Part shown: piece by piece, positions 1 to 8,798 of the stretch | Layout of the letters: each line of letters opens with the position of its first letter | Numbering within the stretch: the stretch's first letter is position 1 | Source of the DNA: Sphingomonas oleivorans | GTDB lineage: Bacteria > Pseudomonadota > Alphaproteobacteria > Sphingomonadales > Sphingomonadaceae | NCBI RefSeq assembly: GCF_003050615.1 | Contig: NZ_NWBU01000005.1 | Span: 1 to 64,000 of the forward strand | Length of the DNA: 64,000 nucleotides | Direction: 5' to 3' | Program-made: the position numbers and the translations under genes | Notes under the pieces: generated by a model | The model's input: the letters and a program-made list of their open reading frames with translations, nothing else | Told to the model about the DNA's origin: nothing | Databases searched by the model: none

Positions 1-86
1 ACCGTGAACGCTTCATTCGTCCGTCCTTCTGAAGGGCCGGACTCCAGCTCCAAATGGAGGAAAATCTCAGGGGCAGGTCAGGGTGG

Positions 87-536
87 TCAGCGGACGTTCA
101 CCAATGCGCCCGTTGAGCGCCGTTTCATCATGAGCATCAGCATGATGGTCGATATCGCAAAACTCATGAAACCGAGTAGCGCGAGATCTTGTCGACGAAC
201 GAATATGAAGACAGCCAATTCAAGCCAAACAAGGCGATTCACGATCAGGAGGCGACGGTCCCCATATTCGGACGAGAAGAGTCGCTCCCACCACGTCATC
301 TCACGCCATTTCTTCTTGGCGTTCGAATTGAAGGCATTAACTGCCCGTCGCGTTGGGGCATCGAGAAGCATCAGCACGAACATGATCGTCGCCATGGCTC
401 CCAGCATGATCGTGGTCGGAAGAACGAGCGCTATGAGAGGCCTGCGCATTAGAGCGGCAGCCATACCGACCAACACGCCGGCCCAAGCGCCGATTAGTGA
501 GGGCCAGAAGAGCGAGTCTGTCCAACGGTCAACCAT
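87..536 (-). CDS. Hypothetical four-helix membrane protein
   Basis: This 149-residue protein is not one I recognise. It has four hydrophobic stretches (about residues 12-30, 33-58, 98-113 and 117-137). A basic/aromatic loop around residues 62-98 separates the two pairs, so it is probably an inner-membrane protein. There is no clear Shine-Dalgarno before the ATG at 536, so the start is uncertain. A perfect 20-bp palindrome lies 15 bp upstream. The gene faces away from the IS66 remnant and shares no operon with its neighbours. Coding is supported by the clean membrane profile. The overlapping plus-strand frame is Arg/Ser-rich and looks like a shadow. Confidence 0.6.
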   Translation of the reverse strand: MVDRWTDSLFWPSLIGAWAGVLVGMAAALMRRPLIALVLPTTIMLGAMATIMFVLMLLDAPTRRAVNAFNSNAKKKWREMTWWERLFSSEYGDRRLLIVNRLVWLELAVFIFVRRQDLALLGFMSFAISTIMLMLMMKRRSTGALVNVR

Positions 537-550
537 CGTCAGCTAAGATA

Positions 551-570
551 GCATCGGATCGATCCGATGC
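551..570. promoter_or_regulatory. Perfect 20-bp palindrome, possible operator
   Basis: The sequence GCATCGGATC is followed directly by its reverse complement. It sits 15 bp before the start codon of the minus-strand membrane protein. It has no T-run, which argues against a terminator. It could be a regulator site or a relic of the nearby IS insertion. Confidence 0.4.
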
Positions 571-688
571 CCATGAATGTTTACTATTGGTCGTCTCCTT
601 CCCGGCAGCTTTTCCAGCCAACGGTGCAGGGCGTACGCTTACCAACATCATCAATCACGATAGAATTTACCCTTAGGCTTGACATCCC

Positions 689-1525
689 GTGCTGGCGCCG
701 GGGGCCGGGAAGACGGCCACCGGTCGCCTATGGGTCTACCTTCGCGACAATCGACGATGGAGCCATCTGGACAAGCTGGCGGCGCTGTTCCGCTACAGCC
801 CGGATCGCAAGGGCGAGCGGCCGCGCGAGCACCTCAAGACCTTTGCAGGCTTCCTGCAGGCCGATGCCTATGCCGGGTTCGAGCGCCTCTATGCGCCCAA
901 CCGCGAGCTGGGGCCGATCACGCCTGTCGCCTGTTGGGCCCATGCCCGGCGCAAGCTGAACGATGTCTACAAGGCGGATCCGAACTCGGTCGCGCTCAAA
1001 GGGCTGCAGATGATCGGCGAGCTTTACGACGTCGAGCGGCAGATCGTGCGTGAGCCGGCAAACTTCCGCCGCAAGGCCCGTGCGCTCTCAAAGCTCAAGG
1101 CGCTGGATTTCTTCGTCTGGGCTGATGATGTGCTTTCCAGGGCATCGGCCCGTTCGCCGCTGGCCGAGGCGCTACGCTATGCCGTGAAGCTCAAGCCGCA
1201 ACTGCTCGCCTACACTGCGGACGGCAGGTTGGAGATCGACAAAAACCCGGCGGAGAATGCCCTGAGAGGCATAGCCGTGGGCCGCAAAAACTGGCTTTTT
1301 GCGGGTGCCGACTGCGGCGGTGAGCGCGCCGCCGCCATGTATTCGTTGATCGAGACCCCTAAACTCAACGGCGTTAACCCGCAAGAATGGATGGCCGACG
1401 TGCTCGACCGCATCGGCAAAGGGCATCCGATCAACAGGATCGACGAGTTGCTGCCCTGGACGTGGGCAGCATCTCAATTCGTGACCGAACAGGAGGCGCA
1501 ACCGCCACAGAATGGGCGCTGCTAA
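689..1525 (+). pseudogene. IS66-family transposase, C-terminal fragment
   Basis: The 278 residues match the C-terminal half of the IS66 transposase (TnpC). Visible family features are the LAPGxGKTxTGRLW block at the start, YSPDRKGERPREHL, LQADAYAGF, ACWAHARRK, the DGRLEIDKNPAENALRGIAVGRKNWLFAG block with the third catalytic carboxylate, and the C-terminal HPINRIDELLPW. The normal N-terminal 200 or so residues (leucine zipper, zinc finger, first catalytic Asp) are missing. Sequence before 689 shows no continuation. tnpA and tnpB are also absent, so this is a dead fragment. Its stop codon overlaps the stop of the convergent secreted-protein gene by 3 nt. Confidence 0.85.
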
Positions 1526-2364
1526 TTCGGCAATTTCCAGCGAAGTTTGTAGCGGAACCTTGATCCTGCCGCGTTTGCACCATTCTTTAGGCGCTCCTGA
1601 ACCACGACGCGCCTGAACATGCTGTCGGCAGATCCAGCGAAATACAGTGCACTCTCTGGTGGATCGAAAGATTCATCCCGGCATATGACAGAGCGATCGG
1701 CTTGCACCTGGCATTCTGCAGTCTGCGTTCCTTCGCGATTCTCACGCAGGGCGCGCGACGGATACTGATTCATTTGAGGATCCTTGCCGGCTTCAAACGA
1801 AATCTGTGCGAGTTCGACCAGGGGACCCGTGGTCAGATCAACCGCAGGCGGCTGAGTGCGATCGATGCGCACGGCTACTCGGGCTAATCTGAAGAATGGC
1901 GGATTGCTATTCCCCGGAACATCGGCGCGGTAAGCAACAAGCTTACTCCACAAGGGAGATGTCCCCCGCGGTGCGAGACCGAGCGCAGTTCGGTTGATAG
2001 CTGGAAACTGTGGCAACGCTGATTGCGGCGCTGCACGGACCAGCCTCATGGCGAGCAACTGTTCCTTGCTTGACCAGCTATCCGCTTCGCAGGTGTTGCG
2101 GTCGACCGTCCCGTCGTCGGATATCTCGCAAAGGATGCTCACATTTAGCGCAGGTATCGTCCCGCCCCACTTGGCTGCTTCGCGATAAACCTCGGCAACT
2201 GATAGAAGGTGAGGATCGAACGTAGTTGGCGGTACGTCGAACGTTTGAACCTTGAACGCGATATTCCCATTCCGGTCAACGACAACGGGGGCTTCGACCA
2301 CCGCTTCGCTAGGTAGGATCAACACAATAGCGAAAACTGCTGAAATGAAAGCTCGCCCAGACAT
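1522..2364 (-). CDS. Secreted protein with TonB-C-like C-terminal domain
   Basis: The product is 280 residues if translation starts at 2364, where an ATG precedes a signal peptide (SGRAFISAVFAIVLILPS). An in-frame ATG at 2466 would add 34 residues lacking signal features. The last 80 residues (YPSRALRENREGTQTAECQV...) resemble the periplasmic TonB C-terminal fold: a YPxxAL opening, an RExG turn, a beta strand and a Cys pair. An earlier Cys pair (around CEISDDGTVDRNTC) follows the same pattern. Sphingomonads carry many such exported TonB-C-like proteins of unknown role, and no receptor or ExbBD gene lies nearby. The family call is an inference from motif pattern. Confidence 0.6.
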   Translation of the reverse strand: MSGRAFISAVFAIVLILPSEAVVEAPVVVDRNGNIAFKVQTFDVPPTTFDPHLLSVAEVYREAAKWGGTIPALNVSILCEISDDGTVDRNTCEADSWSSKEQLLAMRLVRAAPQSALPQFPAINRTALGLAPRGTSPLWSKLVAYRADVPGNSNPPFFRLARVAVRIDRTQPPAVDLTTGPLVELAQISFEAGKDPQMNQYPSRALRENREGTQTAECQVQADRSVICRDESFDPPESALYFAGSADSMFRRVVVQERLKNGANAAGSRFRYKLRWKLPN

Positions 2365-2561
2365 CTCGACGTCGACCCCATCTTGCCACGACGAACCGCA
2401 AACGATCATCACCGGCTGCAACCCTTGCCATTTCAAAATTACGTAGCAAGTCCAATCGAACGTCACTCCAAACGCGACACCGGACGCTTACCGTTCTTCT
2501 CACCATCGATGCCCTCAAGCCATATGCAGAGACCCCGTTCAGCTTTGGTGGCATCCGCAAA

Positions 2562-3506
2562 GTGCGGGCGCGCGGTCAGTCGCGCGAAGAGTCTCTGTCC
2601 GCCGTGCCTGCTGCGATCCAGGCTATGCTCGACGCAATTGCAAACGGAGCTCGCTTCGTAGTCTGCGCGGATATCCAAGCTTTCTTCACGCGCATCTCCA
2701 AGGAGCATGTCTCCAGCATAATCGCCGCGGCTGTCGATGATCCGCCCTTCATGGAGTTATTCAGGACGGCCATTCGTGTCGAGTTGGCTAACCTCGCCGA
2801 TTTGCGAGACAAGGCCGACCTTTTCCCCATTGAGGACATCGGCGTCGCTCAGGGTAACTCTCTATCACCACTTCTCGGCAACATCGCCTTGGCAGAGTTT
2901 GACCGCATCATGAACGAGGGCGACTGCAGGTGCATCCGGTATATTGACGACTTCATCATTCTCGCGCCGACGCTGCAGGCGGCCAATGCGCGACTTGCAA
3001 AAGCAAAGGCTTTGCTGGGCAAACTCGGCATGCAGCTCTCGCCGGAGAAGAGTGGCAAGGGCGGGACGAGCATCACCAAAGGGTTCGACTTTCTCGGCAT
3101 CAACATTTGCCCTGGCCTCGTGCGGCCGAGCGCCAAATCCGAGGCTCGCTTTCTTGCCTCGCTCGATAAGCTCCTTAGCGAAGGGAAGCGCTCGCTCAGG
3201 ATCGTCGAGAACGGTGGCACGGTCGAACGGACGAGCTCCTTTCTCGGTACTCTCAAACGATTGGACGGCGCGATTGATGGATGGGGCAAACACTACTGGT
3301 TTTGCTGCGATCAGTTGAAATTCCAGAACCTCGACAAGGAGATAGCCAAGAAATTGGCCAAGTTTATCGGGCACTATGGCAGCATCCGCGACCATCTTGC
3401 GCCTGAGCGGCGGACACAGCTGCTCGGGGTGGCAGAGCTGGCGAGGCAAAAGCGGGAGCCGTTCAAAGGCCCTCGGATCAAGGCGAAAGCCGCTCCTCCA
3501 CAATAG
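2562..3506 (+). CDS. Reverse transcriptase, apparently 5'-truncated
   Basis: RNA-directed DNA polymerase core. From the GTG at 2562, motif A is DIQAFF (residues 37-42), the next block is QGNSLSP (98-104), and the catalytic box is YIDD (127-130). FDFLGI and a GWGKHYWFC thumb-like segment follow. Family-like sequence (ALKPYAETPFSFGGIRK) continues upstream in the same frame to about 2490. The frame is open back to a TGA at 2346, yet it has no ATG, GTG or TTG before 2562. RT motif 0/1 is therefore missing or untranslatable, and the gene is probably a 5' deletion. There is no retron VTG motif and no maturase or endonuclease domain. A TIR gene follows 327 bp later on the same strand. Confidence 0.7.
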   Translation: MRARGQSREESLSAVPAAIQAMLDAIANGARFVVCADIQAFFTRISKEHVSSIIAAAVDDPPFMELFRTAIRVELANLADLRDKADLFPIEDIGVAQGNSLSPLLGNIALAEFDRIMNEGDCRCIRYIDDFIILAPTLQAANARLAKAKALLGKLGMQLSPEKSGKGGTSITKGFDFLGINICPGLVRPSAKSEARFLASLDKLLSEGKRSLRIVENGGTVERTSSFLGTLKRLDGAIDGWGKHYWFCCDQLKFQNLDKEIAKKLAKFIGHYGSIRDHLAPERRTQLLGVAELARQKREPFKGPRIKAKAAPPQ

Positions 3507-3833
3507 CGCAAAGCTTACCACTGGCTCTCTGTCTGCTCTGATGTCGCATGGAGAACCGTTGGAATTACGAGAAAAGCATGTTTGCCAATCCGCCGCTCTT
3601 GCCGTTAGCCGCCCCTCTGCTCGTGGAGAATCCACGCACAGAGGCAGACATAGATGTCCACCTGAAGCCAGTATCGCGCTCCAGCAAGGGCTGGAACAAA
3701 AAGGGATCGAAATGCGATGCTGCATCTGGCATAGAGCTCACGCCCAATCACACGGCGGGAGAGCAATCCTGTGGTTATCGAATTCCGGCAAAGGGGCCGA
3801 AAGGTGTCACAGAGCAACTTCTTCAAGGGATTC
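3507..3833 (+). other. Non-coding gap between RT and TIR genes
   Basis: These 327 bp hold only short overlapping frames without family features or good ribosome sites. I found no clear terminator after the RT, so co-transcription with the TIR gene is possible. Any RT-associated structured RNA could lie here or upstream, but I could not identify one by eye. Confidence 0.3.
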
Positions 3834-5012
3834 ATGGAAGACACCCTTGAGCAGGTGATGTCCTCCTATGCCGACGAGCTGCACGGCACGGCCGCCTCGG
3901 TCGTCGATCCCGAAACGGGCAAGCATGCGCTGGTTTTCGTCCGCCGGATCGGCAAAGATGGATGGGTGATCCACACCAGCGGTTCGCCAGCCTTCGCCCG
4001 TGCGCTCGAACAACGGCTGGGTCTCAATAAGGGAGAAGTTCACGGCATGAATGAACCGGCCAACCGCGAGCGACTGGTCTATCTGGCGCATGCTTCCGAG
4101 GACAAAGCCCTGGTCAAGCCGTTGGCCGAAGGGCTAATGCGGCGGGGCATTAAGGTCTGGTATGACAATTGGGAGATCGGTTACGGCGACAGCCTCCGGC
4201 GGAAGATGGAAGAAGGTCTTGGGGACTGCACTCATTTCGTCGTGCTACTCACCGAAACGTCGATCAGGAAACCTTGGGTCAATGAGGAGATCGACGCCGG
4301 CTTGATGAGCGCGGTGGAAGGCAGCGCCAAATTCATCGGCCTGCGCCACAACCTGCCGCTTTCATCGGTATCGCCCTTTTTCAAAACGCGGCTGACACCC
4401 GAGTTCCAGCCCGGCGAAGAGGGACTGGATGCGCTGTCCGGTGAAATTTACGGAGTGAGCAAGAAGCCGCCGTTGGGTGAGAAGCCTCGCTATGTCCAGT
4501 CGCACGAGCCGGGTTCCACCTGGGCAGCCTCGGCTCGGACCGTGGCGGAATATTTCGTGCGGAACAGTGCTCACGCGCAGCCGATGGACCCGCAGGCCAG
4601 CTATGCCGAAATCCAGCAGGAAACCGGCTTGCCGATGCCCGATGTGAGGATCGGCGTACTCGATCTGATCGGAGCAGGCCTCTTGGAGAAGCAGGAATAT
4701 TTTGGCGGAGAAGGCCATATCTGGCCGAAGTCCGATATGTTCGTGACGTTCGATGCAGATTTTATGGATTGGGATCCCGAGAAGGATGCGCGCGATCTCG
4801 CGGTGCATCTAACCAATCTCGATACTGACCAGGCCGATGCGAACGAAGTGGGCCTGGCGCTCGGCTGGAAGCCGCGCCGTTTCAATACAGCGGCGGCCTA
4901 TTTGGTATCTGCGCGGGTGGTGAAACCAATCGAATACATGAGCGGCGATGCATATTGGCCATGCGGCTTCATGATGGGCGATGAATTGCTGCGCTTCGTG
5001 CGGAGTCTCTGA
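3834..5012 (+). CDS. TIR-domain protein, probable antiphage effector
   Basis: 392 residues from the ATG at 3834, which has CAAGGG 5 nt upstream; an in-frame GTG at 3771 gives 413. An N-terminal alpha/beta piece (1-75) precedes a TIR domain at about 80-175: RLVYLAHASEDK (strand A), KVWYDNWEIGYGDSLRRKMEEGL (BB region), THFVVLLTETS (strand D) and KPWVNEEI. Glu152 of the last block aligns with the catalytic glutamate of NADase TIRs (WVHKEI in SARM1). The C-terminal 170 residues look like winged-helix modules. Bacterial TIR proteins of this type usually cleave NAD+ on phage sensing. NADase activity and the link to the truncated RT upstream are inferences. Confidence 0.8.
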   Translation: MEDTLEQVMSSYADELHGTAASVVDPETGKHALVFVRRIGKDGWVIHTSGSPAFARALEQRLGLNKGEVHGMNEPANRERLVYLAHASEDKALVKPLAEGLMRRGIKVWYDNWEIGYGDSLRRKMEEGLGDCTHFVVLLTETSIRKPWVNEEIDAGLMSAVEGSAKFIGLRHNLPLSSVSPFFKTRLTPEFQPGEEGLDALSGEIYGVSKKPPLGEKPRYVQSHEPGSTWAASARTVAEYFVRNSAHAQPMDPQASYAEIQQETGLPMPDVRIGVLDLIGAGLLEKQEYFGGEGHIWPKSDMFVTFDADFMDWDPEKDARDLAVHLTNLDTDQADANEVGLALGWKPRRFNTAAAYLVSARVVKPIEYMSGDAYWPCGFMMGDELLRFVRSL

Positions 5013-5260
5013 CGGTCAGCTATTGCTCACTCGGGCTCTAGTTCGACTGCTTGCGTCCGCTTTCAGGATAATACGTGGGGCCGCTGTACGGCAAAGATGG
5101 CGCATCCCGGTCGACGAGAGCGGCTCGGTCCGCCGTCATGGCGACGTAGCGATAAAGGGGCAGATCCAACTGGCTCCTTCCGGCACAACCGAGCCCGGCG
5201 CTCATGCGCCGGGTTCGACATCCAAAGCTCGACATAGCGCAAGCCTCGCACCGCCCCTGC

Positions 5261-6691
5261 TCAATCCGCCGAAGGAAGGCGTCCCTCCCGCCCAAGCGCG
5301 GAGGTCGCCTCCGCCGGCATCCGCACACCGGCCCCCTCCCCCTCCGACTCCTCCCCGCTCTTCCCCCCGAAGCGCGCCTCTTCCGCTATCTCGGCGAGCG
5401 CGCCGTCCAGCCCGGGGATCCACCCTTTCTCCACCAGCAGGTTCTGCATCGCCTTGGCGAAGGCGATGGGCGGGATCGTGCCGCTCTTTCGGAGCGCCGT
5501 CATCGCCTCCATCATCGTCTTGAACAGCCCGGCCGTTTCCGTCTCCGACAGCAAAGACAAGGGCGCGAAGGCATGGAAAATGTCCGGATCGCGGCTGCCG
5601 AGCGCGGATCGGATCAGCAGCTCGTCGATGCGCGCAAGCTGCGGCGCAAGGTCCGTCTCCTGCCGCCCGGCGATCATCCGGTCATAATTGGCCCGATCGC
5701 CCTCCCCCGTGGCGTTCATGCCGTCGGGCGACTTGCCGAGCAGCCGCGTCGCCGGAATGTCCGTCGCGCCGGCGACGAGCCCCACATAAGCGGAAATCAC
5801 ATCCGTCATGCCCGCCCAATTGACCTGGCGCGTCTCCCACGTCTCCGCCGCATCCTTCAGCCGCGCCCGATGCATCGACTGGCCGAGCTTCATCAGCTCC
5901 AGCCGGCGCAGCAGCCGGGATTCGCCCTCCTCCGTCCCCACCATGGCCAGCATGTCCGGAATGCCGATCGTGTCGATGCTGGCCTCGTCGATCAGGCTCG
6001 CAAAGCCGTTCTGCGCGGCATCGGCATTCTTGACCGCATCGCCGATCGCCTGCGGGATGCTGTCGCCCCAGAACGCATCCTCCTCCGACACGGTGGCGAA
6101 ATCGGGCACGGCCTGCCCGGTGAAGGCGACGACACGCGAGGGATGGATCAGCGCGCCGCCGCCCTTCCCGTCCGTCAGGCGCCAGAGGCTGGGCTGGCCG
6201 AAATTCTCGTCCGTCGGATCGCGGATGATGCCGCCCTCGAACTGCAGCTGCCAGCGGCTGATGACATGGAGGAATTTGAGCTCCCCCTGGCGGAGCTGAT
6301 CGGGCAGGAGCGGCATGGCCGGATCGCCACGGCCGACGCCCAGCAGGATCGCGCCGCCGCCGAGCCGGCCCAGAATCAGCGCGCGCCGGATCTTGGCGCG
6401 AAGGTCCAGCCTGCGCTCCTCCGCCTCCAGCCGCTCGATCTGGTCGCCCTTCGCCTGCCAGTTCCGCCAGGCGCGCGTCATGTCATAGGGCGGCAGGTCC
6501 ACCGCCTTGCGCATCAGCCAGGAGCTGCGATAGGCGGCCTCGATCTGGTCGGGCGACCAGCGGTCGAGGCGATAGCGGGCATATATCCGCTTGTCGGCGG
6601 TCGTGCCGGCGCCCGTCATCGCATTGGTCAGGCTATCCATGGCGACGAAGCGCCCGGATGCGGGATCGCGGGGACGAGCGGGGAAAGACAT
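5261..6691 (-). CDS. Phage portal protein, DUF1073 family
   Basis: 476 residues with typical DUF1073 portal features: an N-terminal SSWLMRKAVDLPPYDMTR block, a central GGGAILLG segment, and the family signature ATRLLGKSPDGMNATGEGD near residue 330 followed by the conserved NYDRMI. Portals form the dodecameric ring at the capsid vertex through which DNA is packaged. The gene lies 42 bp downstream of the large terminase on the same strand. After it come no capsid protease, scaffold or head genes, so packaging genes stop here. The acidic, Gly/Glu-rich C-terminus ends normally at a stop. Confidence 0.85.
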   Translation of the reverse strand: MSFPARPRDPASGRFVAMDSLTNAMTGAGTTADKRIYARYRLDRWSPDQIEAAYRSSWLMRKAVDLPPYDMTRAWRNWQAKGDQIERLEAEERRLDLRAKIRRALILGRLGGGAILLGVGRGDPAMPLLPDQLRQGELKFLHVISRWQLQFEGGIIRDPTDENFGQPSLWRLTDGKGGGALIHPSRVVAFTGQAVPDFATVSEEDAFWGDSIPQAIGDAVKNADAAQNGFASLIDEASIDTIGIPDMLAMVGTEEGESRLLRRLELMKLGQSMHRARLKDAAETWETRQVNWAGMTDVISAYVGLVAGATDIPATRLLGKSPDGMNATGEGDRANYDRMIAGRQETDLAPQLARIDELLIRSALGSRDPDIFHAFAPLSLLSETETAGLFKTMMEAMTALRKSGTIPPIAFAKAMQNLLVEKGWIPGLDGALAEIAEEARFGGKSGEESEGEGAGVRMPAEATSALGREGRLPSAD

Positions 6692-6733
6692 GTCGCCACG
6701 ATAAGGCGCGGCACGTGGCGCGGTTTACGGCCG

Positions 6734-8197
6734 TCAGAGATTGGCGAGCGAATAGGTCGAGCCCAGCGCAAGCGCGTTCACGGCATCGGCGAACGCGTCC
6801 ACCTGATCGTCATGCGCGCCGGCCGGGAATAGCGAAATCTCGTCGAGGAAGGGGCCGATCCAGGCATCCCGGTCCGCCTCTCCGCTGGCGAGGATGCGGA
6901 CATTGCCCGCCTCCGCCTGCACCGCCGCAGGCGTCGCGCGCGTCGCCTTGTCGCCCGTCGCGGGCTCGATCAGGACGGTATAGCCCGCGAGCGCGCGCAG
7001 GAAGGTATCGGCCTGCGCCTTGCCCGCCTGCCCCGGATCCTGCGTCAGCCGGATCGTCACGCTGGTTCCATCCAGCGCGGCCATGCCCCGGATCGCGGCA
7101 TCCACCTCCATCGGCGATCCCCGGAAACGATGGACGCCCTCGATGATGAACAGGCCGTCATTGCCGCGGGAGATGCGAATGCCCACGGTCCAGTCCGGAT
7201 CATTGCCGCTCGCCTTCCTGGTGGCGGCAAGATCCCAGGCGCGCACGGTGCGGCGCGCGCCCGCGGGGATGGCGCCGATCGGCTGGAACCAGGCCCGCTT
7301 GAACAGCCCACCCTCGCGCGGCGCGGGGCGCTGCTGATGCTGGCCGGCGGTGGCATAGGCGCCCATCACCCTTTCCAGCTCGTCCACCACCTTCGCCGGA
7401 AAACGCTCGGGGAAGAGCAACTCGCCCGGCGCGCTGCGCCAATCGGCCGCGCCCAGCATCGTCACGCAGGTCCGCTCCGGCTCATAGCGCATCGGCAGCA
7501 TCAGATGCTCGTAACCCAGCCGTTCGGACAGGATCAGGCCCGAAAGGTCGCGCTCGTGCAGCCGCTGCATGACGATGACGATCGCCGACCGGTCCGGATT
7601 GTTGAGGCGCGTGGGCAACGATTCCCGGAACCAGAGATTGACCCGCTCGCGCTCCGCCTCGCTATTGGCATTTTCGGCGGACAAGGGATCGTCGAGGATG
7701 ATGCGGTCGCCGCGCCGGCCCGTTATGTTGCCGGGCGTCGCCACCTGGCGGAAGCCGGTCGCTTTATTCTCGAAATTCAGCTTCTCATTCTGGTCGCGCG
7801 TCATCGCCACCCGATCGCCCCAGAGCCGCTGATACCAGGGCGAGGAGGCGAGCCGGCGGCACTTCAGATTGTCGCGAATGCCGAGATTCTGCTCATGCGC
7901 GACGCCGATATAGCGCATCGACGGCATGTTGCGCGGCCCCCATTCCCACATCGGCCAGAACACGCCCGTGACGGTGGATTTGGACGTGCCGGGCGGGACG
8001 TTGATCAGGAGCCGGCTGATCTGCCCCGCGGTGACGGCCTCCAGATGCTCGCACATCACATCGATATGGCGGCCATGGACATAAGGCTGCCCCGGCTCGA
8101 TCGTCGGCCAGGCCAGGCGGACGAATTCGGCGAGCGAGCGCCGCGACAGCTCCCGTCGCGCCGCGAGCACATGATCAGCGCTGATCGTCGTCGCCAA
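6734..8197 (-). CDS. terL: Phage terminase large subunit (ATPase/nuclease)
   Basis: 487 residues. The N-terminal ATPase shows a variant Walker A, PPGTSKST (68-75), and Walker B RIILDDP (165-171). The C-terminal RNase H-fold nuclease shows AWDLAAT around residue 318 and HDDQVDAFADAV around 463, which supply the metal-binding Asp residues. The protein cuts concatemeric DNA and drives it into the prohead through the portal. It overlaps the small-subunit gene by 23 bp and precedes the portal, the classical terS-terL-portal order. All catalytic residues look intact, so this relic is not old or is maintained. Confidence 0.9.
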   Translation of the reverse strand: MATTISADHVLAARRELSRRSLAEFVRLAWPTIEPGQPYVHGRHIDVMCEHLEAVTAGQISRLLINVPPGTSKSTVTGVFWPMWEWGPRNMPSMRYIGVAHEQNLGIRDNLKCRRLASSPWYQRLWGDRVAMTRDQNEKLNFENKATGFRQVATPGNITGRRGDRIILDDPLSAENANSEAERERVNLWFRESLPTRLNNPDRSAIVIVMQRLHERDLSGLILSERLGYEHLMLPMRYEPERTCVTMLGAADWRSAPGELLFPERFPAKVVDELERVMGAYATAGQHQQRPAPREGGLFKRAWFQPIGAIPAGARRTVRAWDLAATRKASGNDPDWTVGIRISRGNDGLFIIEGVHRFRGSPMEVDAAIRGMAALDGTSVTIRLTQDPGQAGKAQADTFLRALAGYTVLIEPATGDKATRATPAAVQAEAGNVRILASGEADRDAWIGPFLDEISLFPAGAHDDQVDAFADAVNALALGSTYSLANL

Positions 8198-8621
8198 GCG
8201 ACTGCTCCGCCAGATAGCGCAGCACGTCCATCGGCGCGTCGCTCAAATCGATCCTGTGCGCGTGGGGGACGGCTGCGGCATCGCCCGCGCCCGTCGCTTT
8301 GTCGCCCCTGTCGGCAAAGGCGCGGGAAAGCTTGCCGAGGAACCATTTCTCCGCATCGAAGGCCAGCCGGCCGGCAGCCGCATTTTCGGCACTCTTCGCC
8401 GCCTCCACCGCCGCCTCGGCCCGGTCGAGATAGCCCAGCTCGCGCGCGGACAGGATGGCGGCCGCAAGCGCGCCGTCCCCCTCGCTCCAGCGCCGGATGG
8501 TTTCGCGATCGGGCATCCGCCTGTCGGCGCATATGGCCCGCAGGCTCTCACCCTTTCTCAGCCGTTCCAGAAGCTCTTCGATAATCTCTGCGGGGAAGCG
8601 GTTGTCGGGGCTCATCACCAC
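8175..8621 (-). CDS. terS: Terminase small subunit-like DNA-binding protein
   Basis: 148 residues from a GTG at 8621; an ATG two codons later (8615) is an equally good start. Residues 10-45 form a helix-turn-helix (EELLERLRKGESLRAICADR and a following recognition helix), as in small terminases that recognise pac or cos sites. The rest is helical and Ala-rich. It overlaps terL by 23 bp. The leader upstream of this gene is duplicated at 11371-11452. The name rests on position plus the HTH, since small terminases diverge strongly. Confidence 0.7.
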   Translation of the reverse strand: MVMSPDNRFPAEIIEELLERLRKGESLRAICADRRMPDRETIRRWSEGDGALAAAILSARELGYLDRAEAAVEAAKSAENAAAGRLAFDAEKWFLGKLSRAFADRGDKATGAGDAAAVPHAHRIDLSDAPMDVLRYLAEQSLGDDDQR

Positions 8622-8680
8622 CCCAGCCTACGCCCCCCGCCGTTCACGCGTTTACGGCCCTCACGCGCATGCCCGTCGGG
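8598..8680. repeat. terS leader repeat, copy 1
   Basis: This 83-bp stretch covers the first codons of terS and its upstream leader. It matches 11371-11452 in the same orientation with scattered mismatches. Shared runs include CGCGTTTACGGCCCTC and ATGCCCGTCGGG. Confidence 0.7.
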
Positions 8681-8798
8681 CCCTCCACGATGGCCGGCGG
8701 ACTGCGGGCGTTGCGCGCCGTCCGGAACCGGCATCTGGCGCGCCGGTTCTATCAGCGAGCCGGTAATGGCATCACGGACCGGCCGCGAGGCGGGAAGC

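Noticed and set aside
2349-3506. A retron with its ncRNA
   Set aside because: The VTG motif and the paired a1/a2 repeats of retron RNA were not seen, and the RT lacks its N-terminal part.
5204-6832. Open frame of 542 codons on the plus strand
   Set aside because: It is the antisense shadow of the portal gene, Arg/Pro-rich and without family features. The portal on the minus strand has clear motifs.
6734-8621. Gene transfer agent cluster
   Set aside because: GTA clusters of this group continue from terL into an HK97-type portal, protease and capsid. Here the portal is DUF1073 and nothing follows.
8256-8798. N-terminal extension of the epimerase frame
   Set aside because: It overlaps terS antisense and lacks a ribosome site. 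The Rossmann fold begins at 8799.
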